From Rubrobacter indicoceani (lineage in GTDB: Bacteria > Actinomycetota > Rubrobacteria > Rubrobacterales > Rubrobacteraceae), in assembly GCF_003568865.1 (NCBI RefSeq), contig NZ_CP031115.1:1736001-1800000 (forward strand): 64,000 nt of DNA, written 5' to 3'. The notes beneath the pieces were generated by a model. The model worked only from the letters and a program-made list of their open reading frames with translations. It searched no databases and had not been told where the DNA came from. The position numbers and the translations under genes are program-made. Numbering within the stretch: position 1 is the stretch's first letter; the number at the start of each line of letters is the position of its first letter. This document shows positions 52,139 to 60,552 of the stretch, in pieces.

Positions 52139-53559
52139 GCGCGGAGGTGGCCGTCGCGCCGGAGCGTCCGGCCTCGACGCGGCTGCTCCTTATAGTCCTC
52201 TCCTCGGCGGTCTTTGTCTCGGTTCTGAACAGCTCGATGGTGAACGTCGTGGTGCCGGATATCGGGGCGGAGTTCGGGGCGGCGCAGGCTCAGGTCGGGT
52301 GGGTTATTACGTCTTTCCTGCTCGCATACGCCATCTCCATCCCGCTCTACGGCAGGATGTCCGATATCTACAGCATTCGTTCGCTGTACGTTTTCGGGCT
52401 CGTGACCTTTGCGGTTGGGAGCCTGCTCAGCGCGCTCGCCCCGAACCTCGGGTTTCTTGTCTTTGGCCGGATAGTTCAGGCCGTAGGCGGGGCCGCGATT
52501 CCGGCCCTCGGGACGGTCGCGGTTACAAAGGCACTTGCGCCCGGCGAACGCGGCGCGGCGCTCGGCCTCATAACTTCGAGCGTCGGTGTCGGGGCGGCGA
52601 TAGGACCGGTCGTCGGGGGGATCGTCGGGGAGTTCGCGAGCTGGCACTACCTCTTTATCGGCTCGATGCTGCTCGCGCTCGTCCTGATCCCGCTCTCCCT
52701 GAAGGTCATCCCGCGGGGCGACCGCGTTGCGGGTTCTTCCTTTGACGTCGCCGGCGGTGTCCTGCTCGGCCTGACGGCGGGGCTCTTCCTGTTCGGCATC
52801 ACACAGGGTCAGGTCTCGGGGTTTTCAAGCGCGGTCACGCTCGGCTCCTTTGTCGGTGCGGCTCTCGCCGGCATCGGGTTTTATCTGAGGATCACGACCG
52901 CAAGGGACCCGTTTGTAACACCCTCTCTGTTTGCGAACAGCGGCTACGTTCTTGCGATCGGGGTCGGCTTTTTTGCGATGCTCGGGAACGTCGCGTCGCT
53001 TGTCATGGTCCCGCTGCTCGTAACAGGCGTGAACGGCCTCTCGGCGGGGCTTGCGGGGCTGGTCCTCTCGCCGGGGGCCATCGCCCTTGCGCTGCTCTCC
53101 CCGAAGACGGGCAGGCTCTCGGACACCATCGGGGTGAAGGCCCCGATCATCATCGGCGTCGGCGCGATGCTGGCCTCGACGCTCTTCCTCTCGTCGTTCG
53201 GGGCGGGCGCGTCCCCCATCGTCGTCTCCATCGGGATGATGGGGATAGGGATCGGCTTTGCCTTTGTCAGCCCGTCGGCGGTGAACGCGGCGGCAAACGC
53301 GCTGTCAAGTGAGTCCGAGCATGAGATCGGGGCCGGACTCGGTATCTTTCAGGGGGCGTTCTTTCTCGGCGGCGGTACGGGACCGGCCATCATCGGCGCG
53401 TTTCTGGCCGCCCGCCAGGAGTCCGGCTCCCCGGCCATCAACCCCCTCTACCCGCTCTCGGCCCCGGCGTTCTCGGATGCTTTCTTTGCCATCTCCCTCT
53501 CCCTCGCCGTCTCCCTCGCCGGAGCGTTCTTTCTGAAGAACCGCGCTGCGAAGGGATAG
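52135..53559 (+). CDS. MFS transporter, DHA2-type drug efflux-like
   Basis: A transporter of about 474 residues with 12-14 helices. Motif A GRMSDIYSIRSLYVFG, motif C region SSVGVGAAIGPVVGG, and early NSSMVNVVVPDIGAEF typical of drug:H+ antiporters of the DHA2 group. TTG at 52135 is the preferred start because it overlaps the stop of the small leader ORF and places helix 1 normally; a longer in-frame start at 52033 lacks support. Exported compound unknown. Confidence 0.85.
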   Translation: MSAEVAVAPERPASTRLLLIVLSSAVFVSVLNSSMVNVVVPDIGAEFGAAQAQVGWVITSFLLAYAISIPLYGRMSDIYSIRSLYVFGLVTFAVGSLLSALAPNLGFLVFGRIVQAVGGAAIPALGTVAVTKALAPGERGAALGLITSSVGVGAAIGPVVGGIVGEFASWHYLFIGSMLLALVLIPLSLKVIPRGDRVAGSSFDVAGGVLLGLTAGLFLFGITQGQVSGFSSAVTLGSFVGAALAGIGFYLRITTARDPFVTPSLFANSGYVLAIGVGFFAMLGNVASLVMVPLLVTGVNGLSAGLAGLVLSPGAIALALLSPKTGRLSDTIGVKAPIIIGVGAMLASTLFLSSFGAGASPIVVSIGMMGIGIGFAFVSPSAVNAAANALSSESEHEIGAGLGIFQGAFFLGGGTGPAIIGAFLAARQESGSPAINPLYPLSAPAFSDAFFAISLSLAVSLAGAFFLKNRAAKG

Positions 53560-53600
53560 AATCCGTCTGTTGACCGCAGGCCACCGCCGGAGGAGCAGGT

Positions 53601-54008
53601 TTGTCCGAGAAGAGCATCGTCCCAGAGCAGTACACAGATATCCTCAGGTCGAAGGCGGTAGCGCACTTCGCGACCATCGGGCCGAAAGGCGAACCGCAGA
53701 ACAACCCCGTCTGGTTCGGCTGGGACGGCGAGTTCGTCAAGATCAGCCAGACCAAAGGCCGCCAGAAGTTCAAGAACGTCGGACGCAACCCCGAGGTCGC
53801 CCTCTCCTTTGTAGACCCCGAAAACCACCTCCGCTACATCGAAATCCGCGGCGAGGTGGACCACATAGACGAAGACCCCGACAACGCCTTTATCAACGAG
53901 ATGGCAAAGAAGTACATAGACAAGGACATCTACCCCTTCCACCAGCCCGGCGACGAACGGGTCGTTCTTTTTATCCGCCCCGAACACACCACCCAGATGG
54001 GCAGCTAG
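53601..54008 (+). CDS. PPOX-class flavin/F420-dependent oxidoreductase-like protein
   Basis: A 135-residue split-beta-barrel protein. AVAHFATIGPKGEPQNNPVWFGWDG and KGRQKFKNVGRNPEVALSFVDPENHLRYIEIRG are typical of actinobacterial F420-dependent or FMN-binding PPOX-fold enzymes. Start TTG at 53601 with GGAG upstream. Reduces an unknown substrate. Confidence 0.82.
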   Translation: MSEKSIVPEQYTDILRSKAVAHFATIGPKGEPQNNPVWFGWDGEFVKISQTKGRQKFKNVGRNPEVALSFVDPENHLRYIEIRGEVDHIDEDPDNAFINEMAKKYIDKDIYPFHQPGDERVVLFIRPEHTTQMGS

Positions 54009-54122
54009 CCTCCAAAGACCCGGAAAGCACTACCCCGAAACCCCGGATAACCCGGCTCACAAGCCGCCCGGGGTCTCACTCCACCCGAAGCCCGAGAGAA
54101 CCGACCACGCTTCCACCTTCAA

Positions 54123-54138
54123 AGTTTAGTGGTAAACT
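54123..54138 (+). promoter_or_regulatory. Palindrome upstream of the MhqO-like gene
   Basis: AGTTTA-GTGG-TAAACT, perfect 6-bp arms, 37-52 bp before the ATG. A candidate MarR-type or other repressor site for the dioxygenase-hydrolase operon. Not identical to the Bacillus MhqR consensus as I remember it. Confidence 0.45.
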
Positions 54139-54174
54139 ATCTTTCGTAAAGCTATTCGACTACGGGAGGCACAG

Positions 54175-55116
54175 ATGAGCGTTGCGGAAGGGTTGCATCA
54201 CGTAACGGCGATATCGGGCGGGGCGCAGGCGAACGTGGACTTTTACGTCGGGGTTCTGGGGCTGCGGTTCATCAAGCGAACCGTCAACTTCGACGACCCG
54301 GGCACGTACCACCTTTATTACGGTGACGGCGAGGCCTCTCCCGGAACGGTGATGACGTTCTTTCCCTGGGCGAACGCGCCGAAGGGGACGCAGGGGTCGG
54401 GGCAGCTGACGGTAACAGCGTTTGGCGTACCGAAGGGTTCTCTGGACTACTGGCGCGCTCGCCTGACCGAGAACGGCATCGAGTACGGCGAGACGGAGAG
54501 CCGTTTCGGGGATGAGGTGCTGCCGTTCGCCGACGAAAGCGGGATGCGGGTGGAGCTTGTAGCCGCCGAGGACCCGCGTAAGGGCTGGGACGGGGGTCCG
54601 GTCCCCGAGGAGTTTGCGGTCCGGGGCTTTCACAGCGTAACGCTCTCCGTGCGGAACCCGGCGCGGACGGGTGAGGTTCTGGGCGTTCTCGGCTTCCGGG
54701 AGGCCGTATCGGCGGACGGTCGGACTCGTTACGAGGCCGGGGCGGGCGGCATCGGCAACAGCGTTGACCTTGTGGATGGCTCCGGCGGCGCGGAGGGCCG
54801 GATGGGCGTCGGAACGGTGCATCACGTCGCCTTCCGCGTCCCGAACGACAGAGCACACGGCGAGGTGCGGGAAAAGGTCTCGACCCTCGGCTTCGATGTA
54901 ACCCCGGTTCTGGACCGGAACTATTTTCACTCGATCTACTTCCGCGAGCCGGGTGGGGTTCTGTTCGAGATCGCAACCGACAACCCCGGTTTCGACGCCG
55001 ACGAGCCGATGGATGAACTCGGACGGGCCCTCAAGCTCCCCGGGTGGCTGGAGCCGCGTCGCGAGCGCATCGAGCAGGTTCTCGACCCGCTCACCATCCC
55101 CGGCGGGGAGCGGTAA
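54175..55116 (+). CDS. VOC-family ring-cleaving dioxygenase (MhqO/PcpA-like)
   Basis: A 313-residue two-module vicinal-oxygen-chelate enzyme. GLHHVTAISGGAQANVDFYVGVLGLRF opens the first module with its metal His; TVHHVAFRVPNDRAHGE and YFHSIYFREPGGVLFEIATDNPGF carry the second metal site (His and Glu). Members such as B. subtilis MhqO are linked to quinone/hydroquinone detoxification and PcpA cleaves hydroquinones. An MhqD-like hydrolase follows, its start overlapping the stop. Confidence 0.88.
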   Translation: MSVAEGLHHVTAISGGAQANVDFYVGVLGLRFIKRTVNFDDPGTYHLYYGDGEASPGTVMTFFPWANAPKGTQGSGQLTVTAFGVPKGSLDYWRARLTENGIEYGETESRFGDEVLPFADESGMRVELVAAEDPRKGWDGGPVPEEFAVRGFHSVTLSVRNPARTGEVLGVLGFREAVSADGRTRYEAGAGGIGNSVDLVDGSGGAEGRMGVGTVHHVAFRVPNDRAHGEVREKVSTLGFDVTPVLDRNYFHSIYFREPGGVLFEIATDNPGFDADEPMDELGRALKLPGWLEPRRERIEQVLDPLTIPGGER

Positions 55117-55739
55117 TGACCGATACAAACGGAGAATTTGTCCACCGCTACATACCGGGCAAGTCGCAAGACGGTGGGACGGTACTCATCCTGCACGGCA
55201 CGGGCGGCAATGAGGAGGACCTTATCCCGCTTGCGAGGGAGCTCGCCCCCGAGGCGAACATCCTGAGCCCCAGGGGGAAGGTCTCCGAGTTCGGGGCGCC
55301 GCGCTTTTTCCGGCGGCTCGCGGAGGGCGTCTTCGACCACGAAGACCTTCTCTTTCGCACCCACGAGCTTGCGGACTTCATCGCGTGGGCGGCGGACGAG
55401 TACGGCTTCGAAAAAAGCAGGCTCGTCGCGGTCGGTTACTCCAACGGCGCGAACATCGCCGGGAGCCTGATGCTGCTGCATCCCGGCTTGCTGAGCGACG
55501 CGGTGCTGTTCCGGGCGATGGTCCCGTTTGAGCCGGAAAACAGGCCGGACCTGAACGGGGTCGGGGTCTTTATCGGGGCGGGAACGGTGGATCAGATGAT
55601 CCCGCAGGACCAGACCCGGCGGCTGGCCGAGATACTCACCGAATCGGGCGCGGACGTCGATCTGCGGTGGAAGAATACCGGACACGGCCTCACCGTTGAC
55701 GAGGTCGGGGAAGTGAAAGACTGGCTCGGAGCGCGCTAG
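55116..55739 (+). CDS. Carboxylesterase/phospholipase-like alpha/beta hydrolase (MhqD type)
   Basis: A 207-residue serine hydrolase. LHGTGGNEEDLIPLARELAP near the oxyanion hole, nucleophile in VGYSNGANIAGSL, acid in GAGTVDQMIP, His in NTGHGLTVDE. ATG overlaps the dioxygenase stop codon (TAATG). The pair mirrors MhqO-MhqD of Firmicutes, so it probably belongs to quinone detoxification; exact reaction unknown. Confidence 0.87.
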   Translation: MTDTNGEFVHRYIPGKSQDGGTVLILHGTGGNEEDLIPLARELAPEANILSPRGKVSEFGAPRFFRRLAEGVFDHEDLLFRTHELADFIAWAADEYGFEKSRLVAVGYSNGANIAGSLMLLHPGLLSDAVLFRAMVPFEPENRPDLNGVGVFIGAGTVDQMIPQDQTRRLAEILTESGADVDLRWKNTGHGLTVDEVGEVKDWLGAR

Positions 55740-55765
55740 CGACGCTTCGGGCGGAAAGGCTGAAC

Positions 55766-56338
55766 GTGGATACAAGAGTCAGGGAGACCCTCGACTTCTG
55801 GTTCGGGGACGGCGGCGCGGAGTATTACGGCTCCGCCCGCGAGGAGTGGTTCAAAAAAGACGCCGACTTCGACGCCGAGATAAAGTCCCGTTTTGCGGGT
55901 CTTTACAGAGAAGCCGCCTCCGGAGAGCACGACGACTGGCGGGAAGATCCGGAGAGCTGCCTCGCGCTTATCATCGTTCTGGATCAGTTCCCGCGCAACA
56001 TGTTCCGGGGAGACCCGGAGACCCATGCCACCGACGACAAGGCCCTCTACCTTGCGAAGTACGCCGTCGCCGAAGGTCACGACCGGGCGCTGCCGCCTTT
56101 CCAGCGCGTCTTTGTCTACATGCCGTACATGCACTCCGAGGATGTGGAGGATCAGGAAAGCTGCGTCCGGCTCTTTGAGGCGCTGGGCGAAAACTACAGG
56201 TACAACCTGAAGTTTGCCGTCCAACACCGCGACGTTGTCGCCCGCTTCGGACGGTTTCCACACCGCAACGACCTGCTCGGCCGCGAAAGCACGCCGGAAG
56301 AGCTTGAGTTCCTCAAGGAACCCGGCTCGTCTTTCTGA
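55766..56338 (+). CDS. DUF924 family protein
   Basis: A 190-residue helical protein. LDFWFGDGGAEYYG at the N-terminus, EEWFKKDADFDAEIKSRF, LALIIVLDQFPRNMFRGD, and FVYMPYMHSEDVEDQE are the strong signatures of this TPR-like family. Biochemical role not established. GTG start 26 bp after the hydrolase; probably the same transcript. Confidence 0.88.
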   Translation: MDTRVRETLDFWFGDGGAEYYGSAREEWFKKDADFDAEIKSRFAGLYREAASGEHDDWREDPESCLALIIVLDQFPRNMFRGDPETHATDDKALYLAKYAVAEGHDRALPPFQRVFVYMPYMHSEDVEDQESCVRLFEALGENYRYNLKFAVQHRDVVARFGRFPHRNDLLGRESTPEELEFLKEPGSSF

Positions 56339-56354
56339 GCGACCCGCAACCGCT

Positions 56355-57335
56355 CTAGAGCACCCGAAGGGTGGCGCTTCCGTCGGCGGTCGCCCTTAGC
56401 CTTCCCCGGCCACCGAGCGGGAACGTAAACGTCGGGGTCGTGTGACCGAAGCTGGCATCGGCCACTACGGGGATTTCGCTCAGCTCCGGTTTGGCGTGGA
56501 CTATGCCGTCGAGAACGTCGGGGTCCATCTGGGAGTCGCGCTGGAAGCGTCCGATAACCAGGCCGCTCACGTCCCCGAAGCCGGGCTGCATCACGAGCGC
56601 CTGAAGTTCGCGGTCGAAGTGCTGCGGCCCGGTCTCGTTGTCGGCTTCGATCATCAGGATAGAGCCGCGAAGGTCCGGCAGAAAGCCTGTCCCGAAGAGA
56701 AGCGCGAGCGTCCCGAGGTGCCCCCCGACAAGCCGTCCTTCGGCCTCGCCTCTGTTCAGGATACGGTAACCCTCGTTCGGCTCGAAGAGGCGACGGTCCT
56801 GGTTGTCGTGCCAGAGGTCGTCCGACCAGTGATCCGCCGGACGGATCTCGTACCCTTCACCCGACATCACGGCCTTTTCTAGGTATTCCGTTGTGTACTC
56901 GAGGCCGTCACGCATCCCGAGCGACGAGAAATGCGGCCCGTAGTACGTCACCAGGTCGGCCTTCGCCAGCATCGCGTTGTGCAGCGCGGTGATATCCGAG
57001 AAGCCGCAGAACACCTTCGGGGTCTCGCGGATAAGGTCAAAGTCGAGGCGCGGCAGCAACTGGTTTGAGCTGTAGCCGCCGAGCACGGTCATCACCCCGC
57101 TCACGCCGGGATCGAGAAACGCCGCGTGGATGTCCGAGACCCGCGATTCGACGGGCGAGGAATAGAAAAGGTCTATCTCCTCGACGTGAGCTGCAAAAGA
57201 AACCCTCAGCCCGAACGCCGCGAGCCGCTCTTCTGCGAGCTTGCGCTGGTCCTCAGCGATAAACGAGAGGCTCGTGGCCGGGGCAACGACGCGCACCTCG
57301 TCGCCGGGCTTCAGCTTCGGCGGGACGGTCGGCAT
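56355..57335 (-). CDS. LD-carboxypeptidase-family (S66, MccF-like) peptidase
   Basis: A 326-residue serine peptidase. LKPGDEVRVVAPATSLSF at the N-terminus, the nucleophile region FCGFSDITALHNAMLAK (GxSD), and GHLGTLALLFGT and FGHTTPTFTFPLGGRGRL at the end are typical of the S66/MccF group. Members trim muropeptides or cleave microcin C-like nucleotide peptides. Its ATG follows directly on the stop of the upstream dehydrogenase gene. Confidence 0.87.
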   Translation of the reverse strand: MPTVPPKLKPGDEVRVVAPATSLSFIAEDQRKLAEERLAAFGLRVSFAAHVEEIDLFYSSPVESRVSDIHAAFLDPGVSGVMTVLGGYSSNQLLPRLDFDLIRETPKVFCGFSDITALHNAMLAKADLVTYYGPHFSSLGMRDGLEYTTEYLEKAVMSGEGYEIRPADHWSDDLWHDNQDRRLFEPNEGYRILNRGEAEGRLVGGHLGTLALLFGTGFLPDLRGSILMIEADNETGPQHFDRELQALVMQPGFGDVSGLVIGRFQRDSQMDPDVLDGIVHAKPELSEIPVVADASFGHTTPTFTFPLGGRGRLRATADGSATLRVL

Positions 57336-58355
57336 CTAGTAGGCCCTCTTCAGGATGGCGAGGGCGCGGTCTTCCTGCCCCTCGTACTCGCTTGCGATGG
57401 CTTCGAGGTCGGACTCCGGCACGTCGAACTCGGAGATGCTGTTCGGCAGGCCGAGCTCAAGGACAAGCGACGCCACCCGCCCGTCCGGTTCACCGCCGAG
57501 CGCATCCGAGAGCGCCCGCCAGCGCCGGGGTTCGATATCGTCTTCAGCGAGCCCGAGCGACGGCGCGAGCGTGATGCACGACGTAACGCCGTGCGGTATC
57601 CCGTAGCTCGCCCCGAGCCGCTTGCCGAGGTTGTGCGAGAGGCCCATCGGGTTGTTGGCCGGCGCGAAGTACGAAAGCCACGCCGCCACCTGAAGCTCCC
57701 CGCGAACCTCTATATCGTCGGGCCGGGCTCTGCTCTGCGGCAGCAGCTGCATCAGGCGCGACATGCCTTCCAGCACCGTTACATCCGTTACCGGATGCGG
57801 ACCGCCGTAGAGGTAGCCTTCCACGGCGTGGTCCAGGGCACGAATCCCGGTCGAGAGCCAGAGCTTCTCGGGGGTATGGACCGTCATCTGCGGGTCGTAG
57901 ATCACGGCCTCCGGCACGGCCCGCCGGTCCACGAACCCGGCCTTCCGGCCCCTGTTGTTCGTCACCCCGACGAGGTGCGCAAGCTCCGCCACCGAAAGAG
58001 TAGTCGGCACCGCGACCTGCGCCACGTAGCCGAGCTCTCTGGAGACGGCCTTGGTTCCATCTATAACGCTCCCGCCCCCGACGGAGACGAGCAGGTCCGC
58101 CCCGGCGGCGAGCTTCGCGGCCTCCTTTACCGATGCGGCGGGCGTGTGCTGGCTTATACCCGCGCAGGTTCCCGAGTGCTTCCCGCCGAGCAGGCCCTCG
58201 ACCCTTCGCACGAGGTCGGTCTCTTCGTTAAGCGACCTGCCCGTTACGACGAAGGCCTTCTCCCGCCCCTCCGACTCGTCCTTCAGCTTGTCGAGGCTCC
58301 CCGGCCCGAAGTGAACCCGGCGGGTCCGGAGAGCTTCGTGAGTTCCTTTATCCAT
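57336..58355 (-). CDS. Iron-type alcohol dehydrogenase, maleylacetate reductase-like
   Basis: A 339-residue group III dehydrogenase. NAD motif VSVGGGSVIDGTKA, VAVPTTLSVAELAHLVGVTN, and His-rich metal region SHNLGKRLGASYGIPHGVTSC. The HAVEGY segment (ALDHAVEGYLYGG) is typical. Closest by eye to maleylacetate reductases, which act after hydroxyquinol or hydroquinone ring cleavage; the nearby MhqO-like dioxygenase makes this attractive but unproven. Confidence 0.82.
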   Translation of the reverse strand: MDKGTHEALRTRRVHFGPGSLDKLKDESEGREKAFVVTGRSLNEETDLVRRVEGLLGGKHSGTCAGISQHTPAASVKEAAKLAAGADLLVSVGGGSVIDGTKAVSRELGYVAQVAVPTTLSVAELAHLVGVTNNRGRKAGFVDRRAVPEAVIYDPQMTVHTPEKLWLSTGIRALDHAVEGYLYGGPHPVTDVTVLEGMSRLMQLLPQSRARPDDIEVRGELQVAAWLSYFAPANNPMGLSHNLGKRLGASYGIPHGVTSCITLAPSLGLAEDDIEPRRWRALSDALGGEPDGRVASLVLELGLPNSISEFDVPESDLEAIASEYEGQEDRALAILKRAY

Positions 58356-58433
58356 GAGGCGGATTATAGGGTGGTTTCTATGGAAGACCCCGGCTGGGAA
58401 AACCCCGGGGACCCGAGCGACTCCCCAGAACCC

Positions 58434-59162
58434 TCAGGAGACGAGAATCACGTCGCAGGAGACGTGGTCGGTGACGAATCGGGCCGTGTGTCCGAGGTGA
58501 ACGTGCATCAGGCCGCCGTCTTTGCGGTCCGGCGGCGGCTTGTGGGCCTCGACGGGGTCGCCGCCTTCCGGGCTGGAGAGCGCGTAGGCGTGGACGCTCC
58601 CGCCCCTGCGCGACCCGTACACCTCGACCGTCGCGCCTTCGGCGAAGGCCCGTTCTATCGCCTCGCCCCGGTGCGGCGGAAACCTGACCTCGACGGGTTC
58701 CGGGCCGTCGCCCGTCCTGAGAAAGAGCCCGTCCCGGTCACCGGCGTGGTTTGTCTTCCAGCCGGAGATCGTCCCGGTCAGGTTCACCGAGACTTCGGGT
58801 CCGGTGTTGCCGCGTCCGATCAGGACGGCGTCGAAGCCTTCGTCCCGGACAAGCCCCGCCAGTTCTTCCTCCGGCCTGCCCGTGAGGGTCCGGCCCGTCG
58901 CCGCGACTCCGGGCCCTGAACGGGCGAGCAACTCCACCGCGCGCTTCACGGTCTCTTCGGCGGTCTCTTCAGCGGTCGGGCTGAGCTCCTCCTCCCGAGG
59001 GCGGCGACCGAGCAGACCGCGCACCAGGAAACCATAGCCCTTCGGGGCGCGCTCGTCCACCGCGCAGACGACCACGACCTCGGAGGCCCCCGTCAGGTAC
59101 CTCGCCGCGTTCCGGGTCATACGTTCGGCGTCCGACGGGTCAACGCAGAGCAGGCATTTCAT
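58434..59162 (-). CDS. Universal stress protein with an inserted OB-like module
   Basis: A 242-residue protein. Residues 1-120 form a UspA-like N-terminal part (KCLLCVDPSD, FDAVLIGRGNTG) and residues 222-242 (HLGHTARFVTDHVSCDVILV) match the last helix and strand of UspA. The normal nine-residue gap of the G2XG9XG(S/T) nucleotide motif is replaced by about 100 residues (121-221) containing GTISGWKTNHAGDRDGLFL and EVRFPPHRG, a pattern I associate with small OB-like domains. Function unknown; likely a stress or nucleotide-binding protein. Confidence 0.72.
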   Translation of the reverse strand: MKCLLCVDPSDAERMTRNAARYLTGASEVVVVCAVDERAPKGYGFLVRGLLGRRPREEELSPTAEETAEETVKRAVELLARSGPGVAATGRTLTGRPEEELAGLVRDEGFDAVLIGRGNTGPEVSVNLTGTISGWKTNHAGDRDGLFLRTGDGPEPVEVRFPPHRGEAIERAFAEGATVEVYGSRRGGSVHAYALSSPEGGDPVEAHKPPPDRKDGGLMHVHLGHTARFVTDHVSCDVILVS

Positions 59163-59194
59163 CTGGGCTCCTTCCGACCTTCCCCGACCCTATC

Positions 59195-60481
59195 TTAGCC
59201 CCCGAAAAGCCTGAGCGAAACCCAGAGACCGAAGACCGCCGAAAGCAGGATCGGCGGGGTCGAGATCAGGCCGATCTTCAGGTAGTCGAGCGCCCCGACC
59301 TCCACCCCGCGACCGCGCACGATGCTCAGCCAGATAAGCGTCGCGAGCGAACCTACGATCGTCAGGTTCGGGCCGACGTTCGTCCCTATCAGGGCCGCGT
59401 ACACTACGCCGAAGTCCCCGTCCCCCACGATGGACCCCGCGCCGTTTACGACGAGCAGCGTCATCGGGACGTTGTTGACGACGTTTGAGCCGAGCGCGGC
59501 CCCGGTCGCAACGCCAAGCACCGCGAGAAACCCGTCCCCGCCGATGGCGGCCATCCCCGCCCCGACAAACGCCGTGAGGCCCGCATCCTCAGCCCCGCGC
59601 ACGACCACGAACAGCCCGACAACAAGAACGAACAGCCCCCATGAAATATCCCCTGCAAGCTCCCCGAACCGCATCCAGCCGAGCGCGACCGCCAGAAGCG
59701 CGACCACCGCCCCGCCGACCAGCGCGGCCAGCCCGATCGAAAACCCGAGAACCGGAGAGAGGAAAAACGCCGCCAGAACGCCCCCGACCCCGACCGCCGC
59801 AAGCCGGAAAAACGGGCGGTTCTCCGCCTCCGGCGGCTCGGTCTGCTCGTAGTAGCCGTTGAGATCCCCCCGGAAGATAAAGAAGAACACCGCCACGTTG
59901 GCCGCAACGGCGAGAACGGCGGGCAGGAACATCACCATCCCGAACCGGGCGAAGTCAAGGTCGAAGGCATTGTAGGCCAGCAGGTTCGTGAGGTTGGATA
60001 CGGGCAGGAAAAGCGACGCCGTGTTCGCGGTATACGTACAGGCAAAGACAAACGGCAGCGGACGCAGCCGCAGCTTCACGACCATCCCGTAGACGATGGG
60101 CGTCAGGACTATCGCCGTTGCGTCGAGCGAGAGAACCGCCGTAACAACGGTCCCCACAAGAAAGACCATGAGGTACAGACCGCGAACGCTCCCACGCCCG
60201 GCCCTTGCGGAAAGCGCGGCGGCCCAGCTGAAGAACCCGGCCTTCTCGGCGGCGGCGGAGAGGGCCATCATCCCGAGCAGCAGGAGAAGCGCGTCGTGCG
60301 TCTCCCAGAGGATCTCACCGACCTCGCGCACGGAGACAAGCCCCGCCACGACGGCGAGGGTGCCGCCGAGAGCCGCCCAGACCGACTCCCCGATGTCCTT
60401 TGGGCGGGTGAGTATCAGGGCGAGCGTCCCGAAAAGGATTACCCCCGCAACCACGCCCGTCGCTGTCCCACCGTCCAGCAT
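59195..60481 (-). CDS. ArsB/NhaD-family ion transporter
   Basis: A 428-residue ion-transporter-superfamily permease with about 11-12 helices. SLDATAIVLTPIVYGMVVKL, NTASLFLPVSNLTNLLAYNAF, and ATGAALGSNVVNNVPMTLLV followed by ALIGTNVGPNLTIVGSLATLIW are the diagnostic repeats seen in ArsB. It may export arsenite; other anions or Na+/H+ exchange are possible. No arsR or arsC is adjacent. Confidence 0.83.
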   Translation of the reverse strand: MLDGGTATGVVAGVILFGTLALILTRPKDIGESVWAALGGTLAVVAGLVSVREVGEILWETHDALLLLLGMMALSAAAEKAGFFSWAAALSARAGRGSVRGLYLMVFLVGTVVTAVLSLDATAIVLTPIVYGMVVKLRLRPLPFVFACTYTANTASLFLPVSNLTNLLAYNAFDLDFARFGMVMFLPAVLAVAANVAVFFFIFRGDLNGYYEQTEPPEAENRPFFRLAAVGVGGVLAAFFLSPVLGFSIGLAALVGGAVVALLAVALGWMRFGELAGDISWGLFVLVVGLFVVVRGAEDAGLTAFVGAGMAAIGGDGFLAVLGVATGAALGSNVVNNVPMTLLVVNGAGSIVGDGDFGVVYAALIGTNVGPNLTIVGSLATLIWLSIVRGRGVEVGALDYLKIGLISTPPILLSAVFGLWVSLRLFGG

Positions 60482-60552
60482 CCTCGAATACTACTCCCGC
60501 CCGGCCCCTCCCGCGCTTTACAACGACGCTCAGAACGTCTATACAAACCCGC

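Noticed and set aside
57126-58919. 597-codon open frame on the plus strand
   Set aside because: Antisense to the LD-carboxypeptidase, dehydrogenase and stress-protein genes; an artefact of GC-rich third positions.
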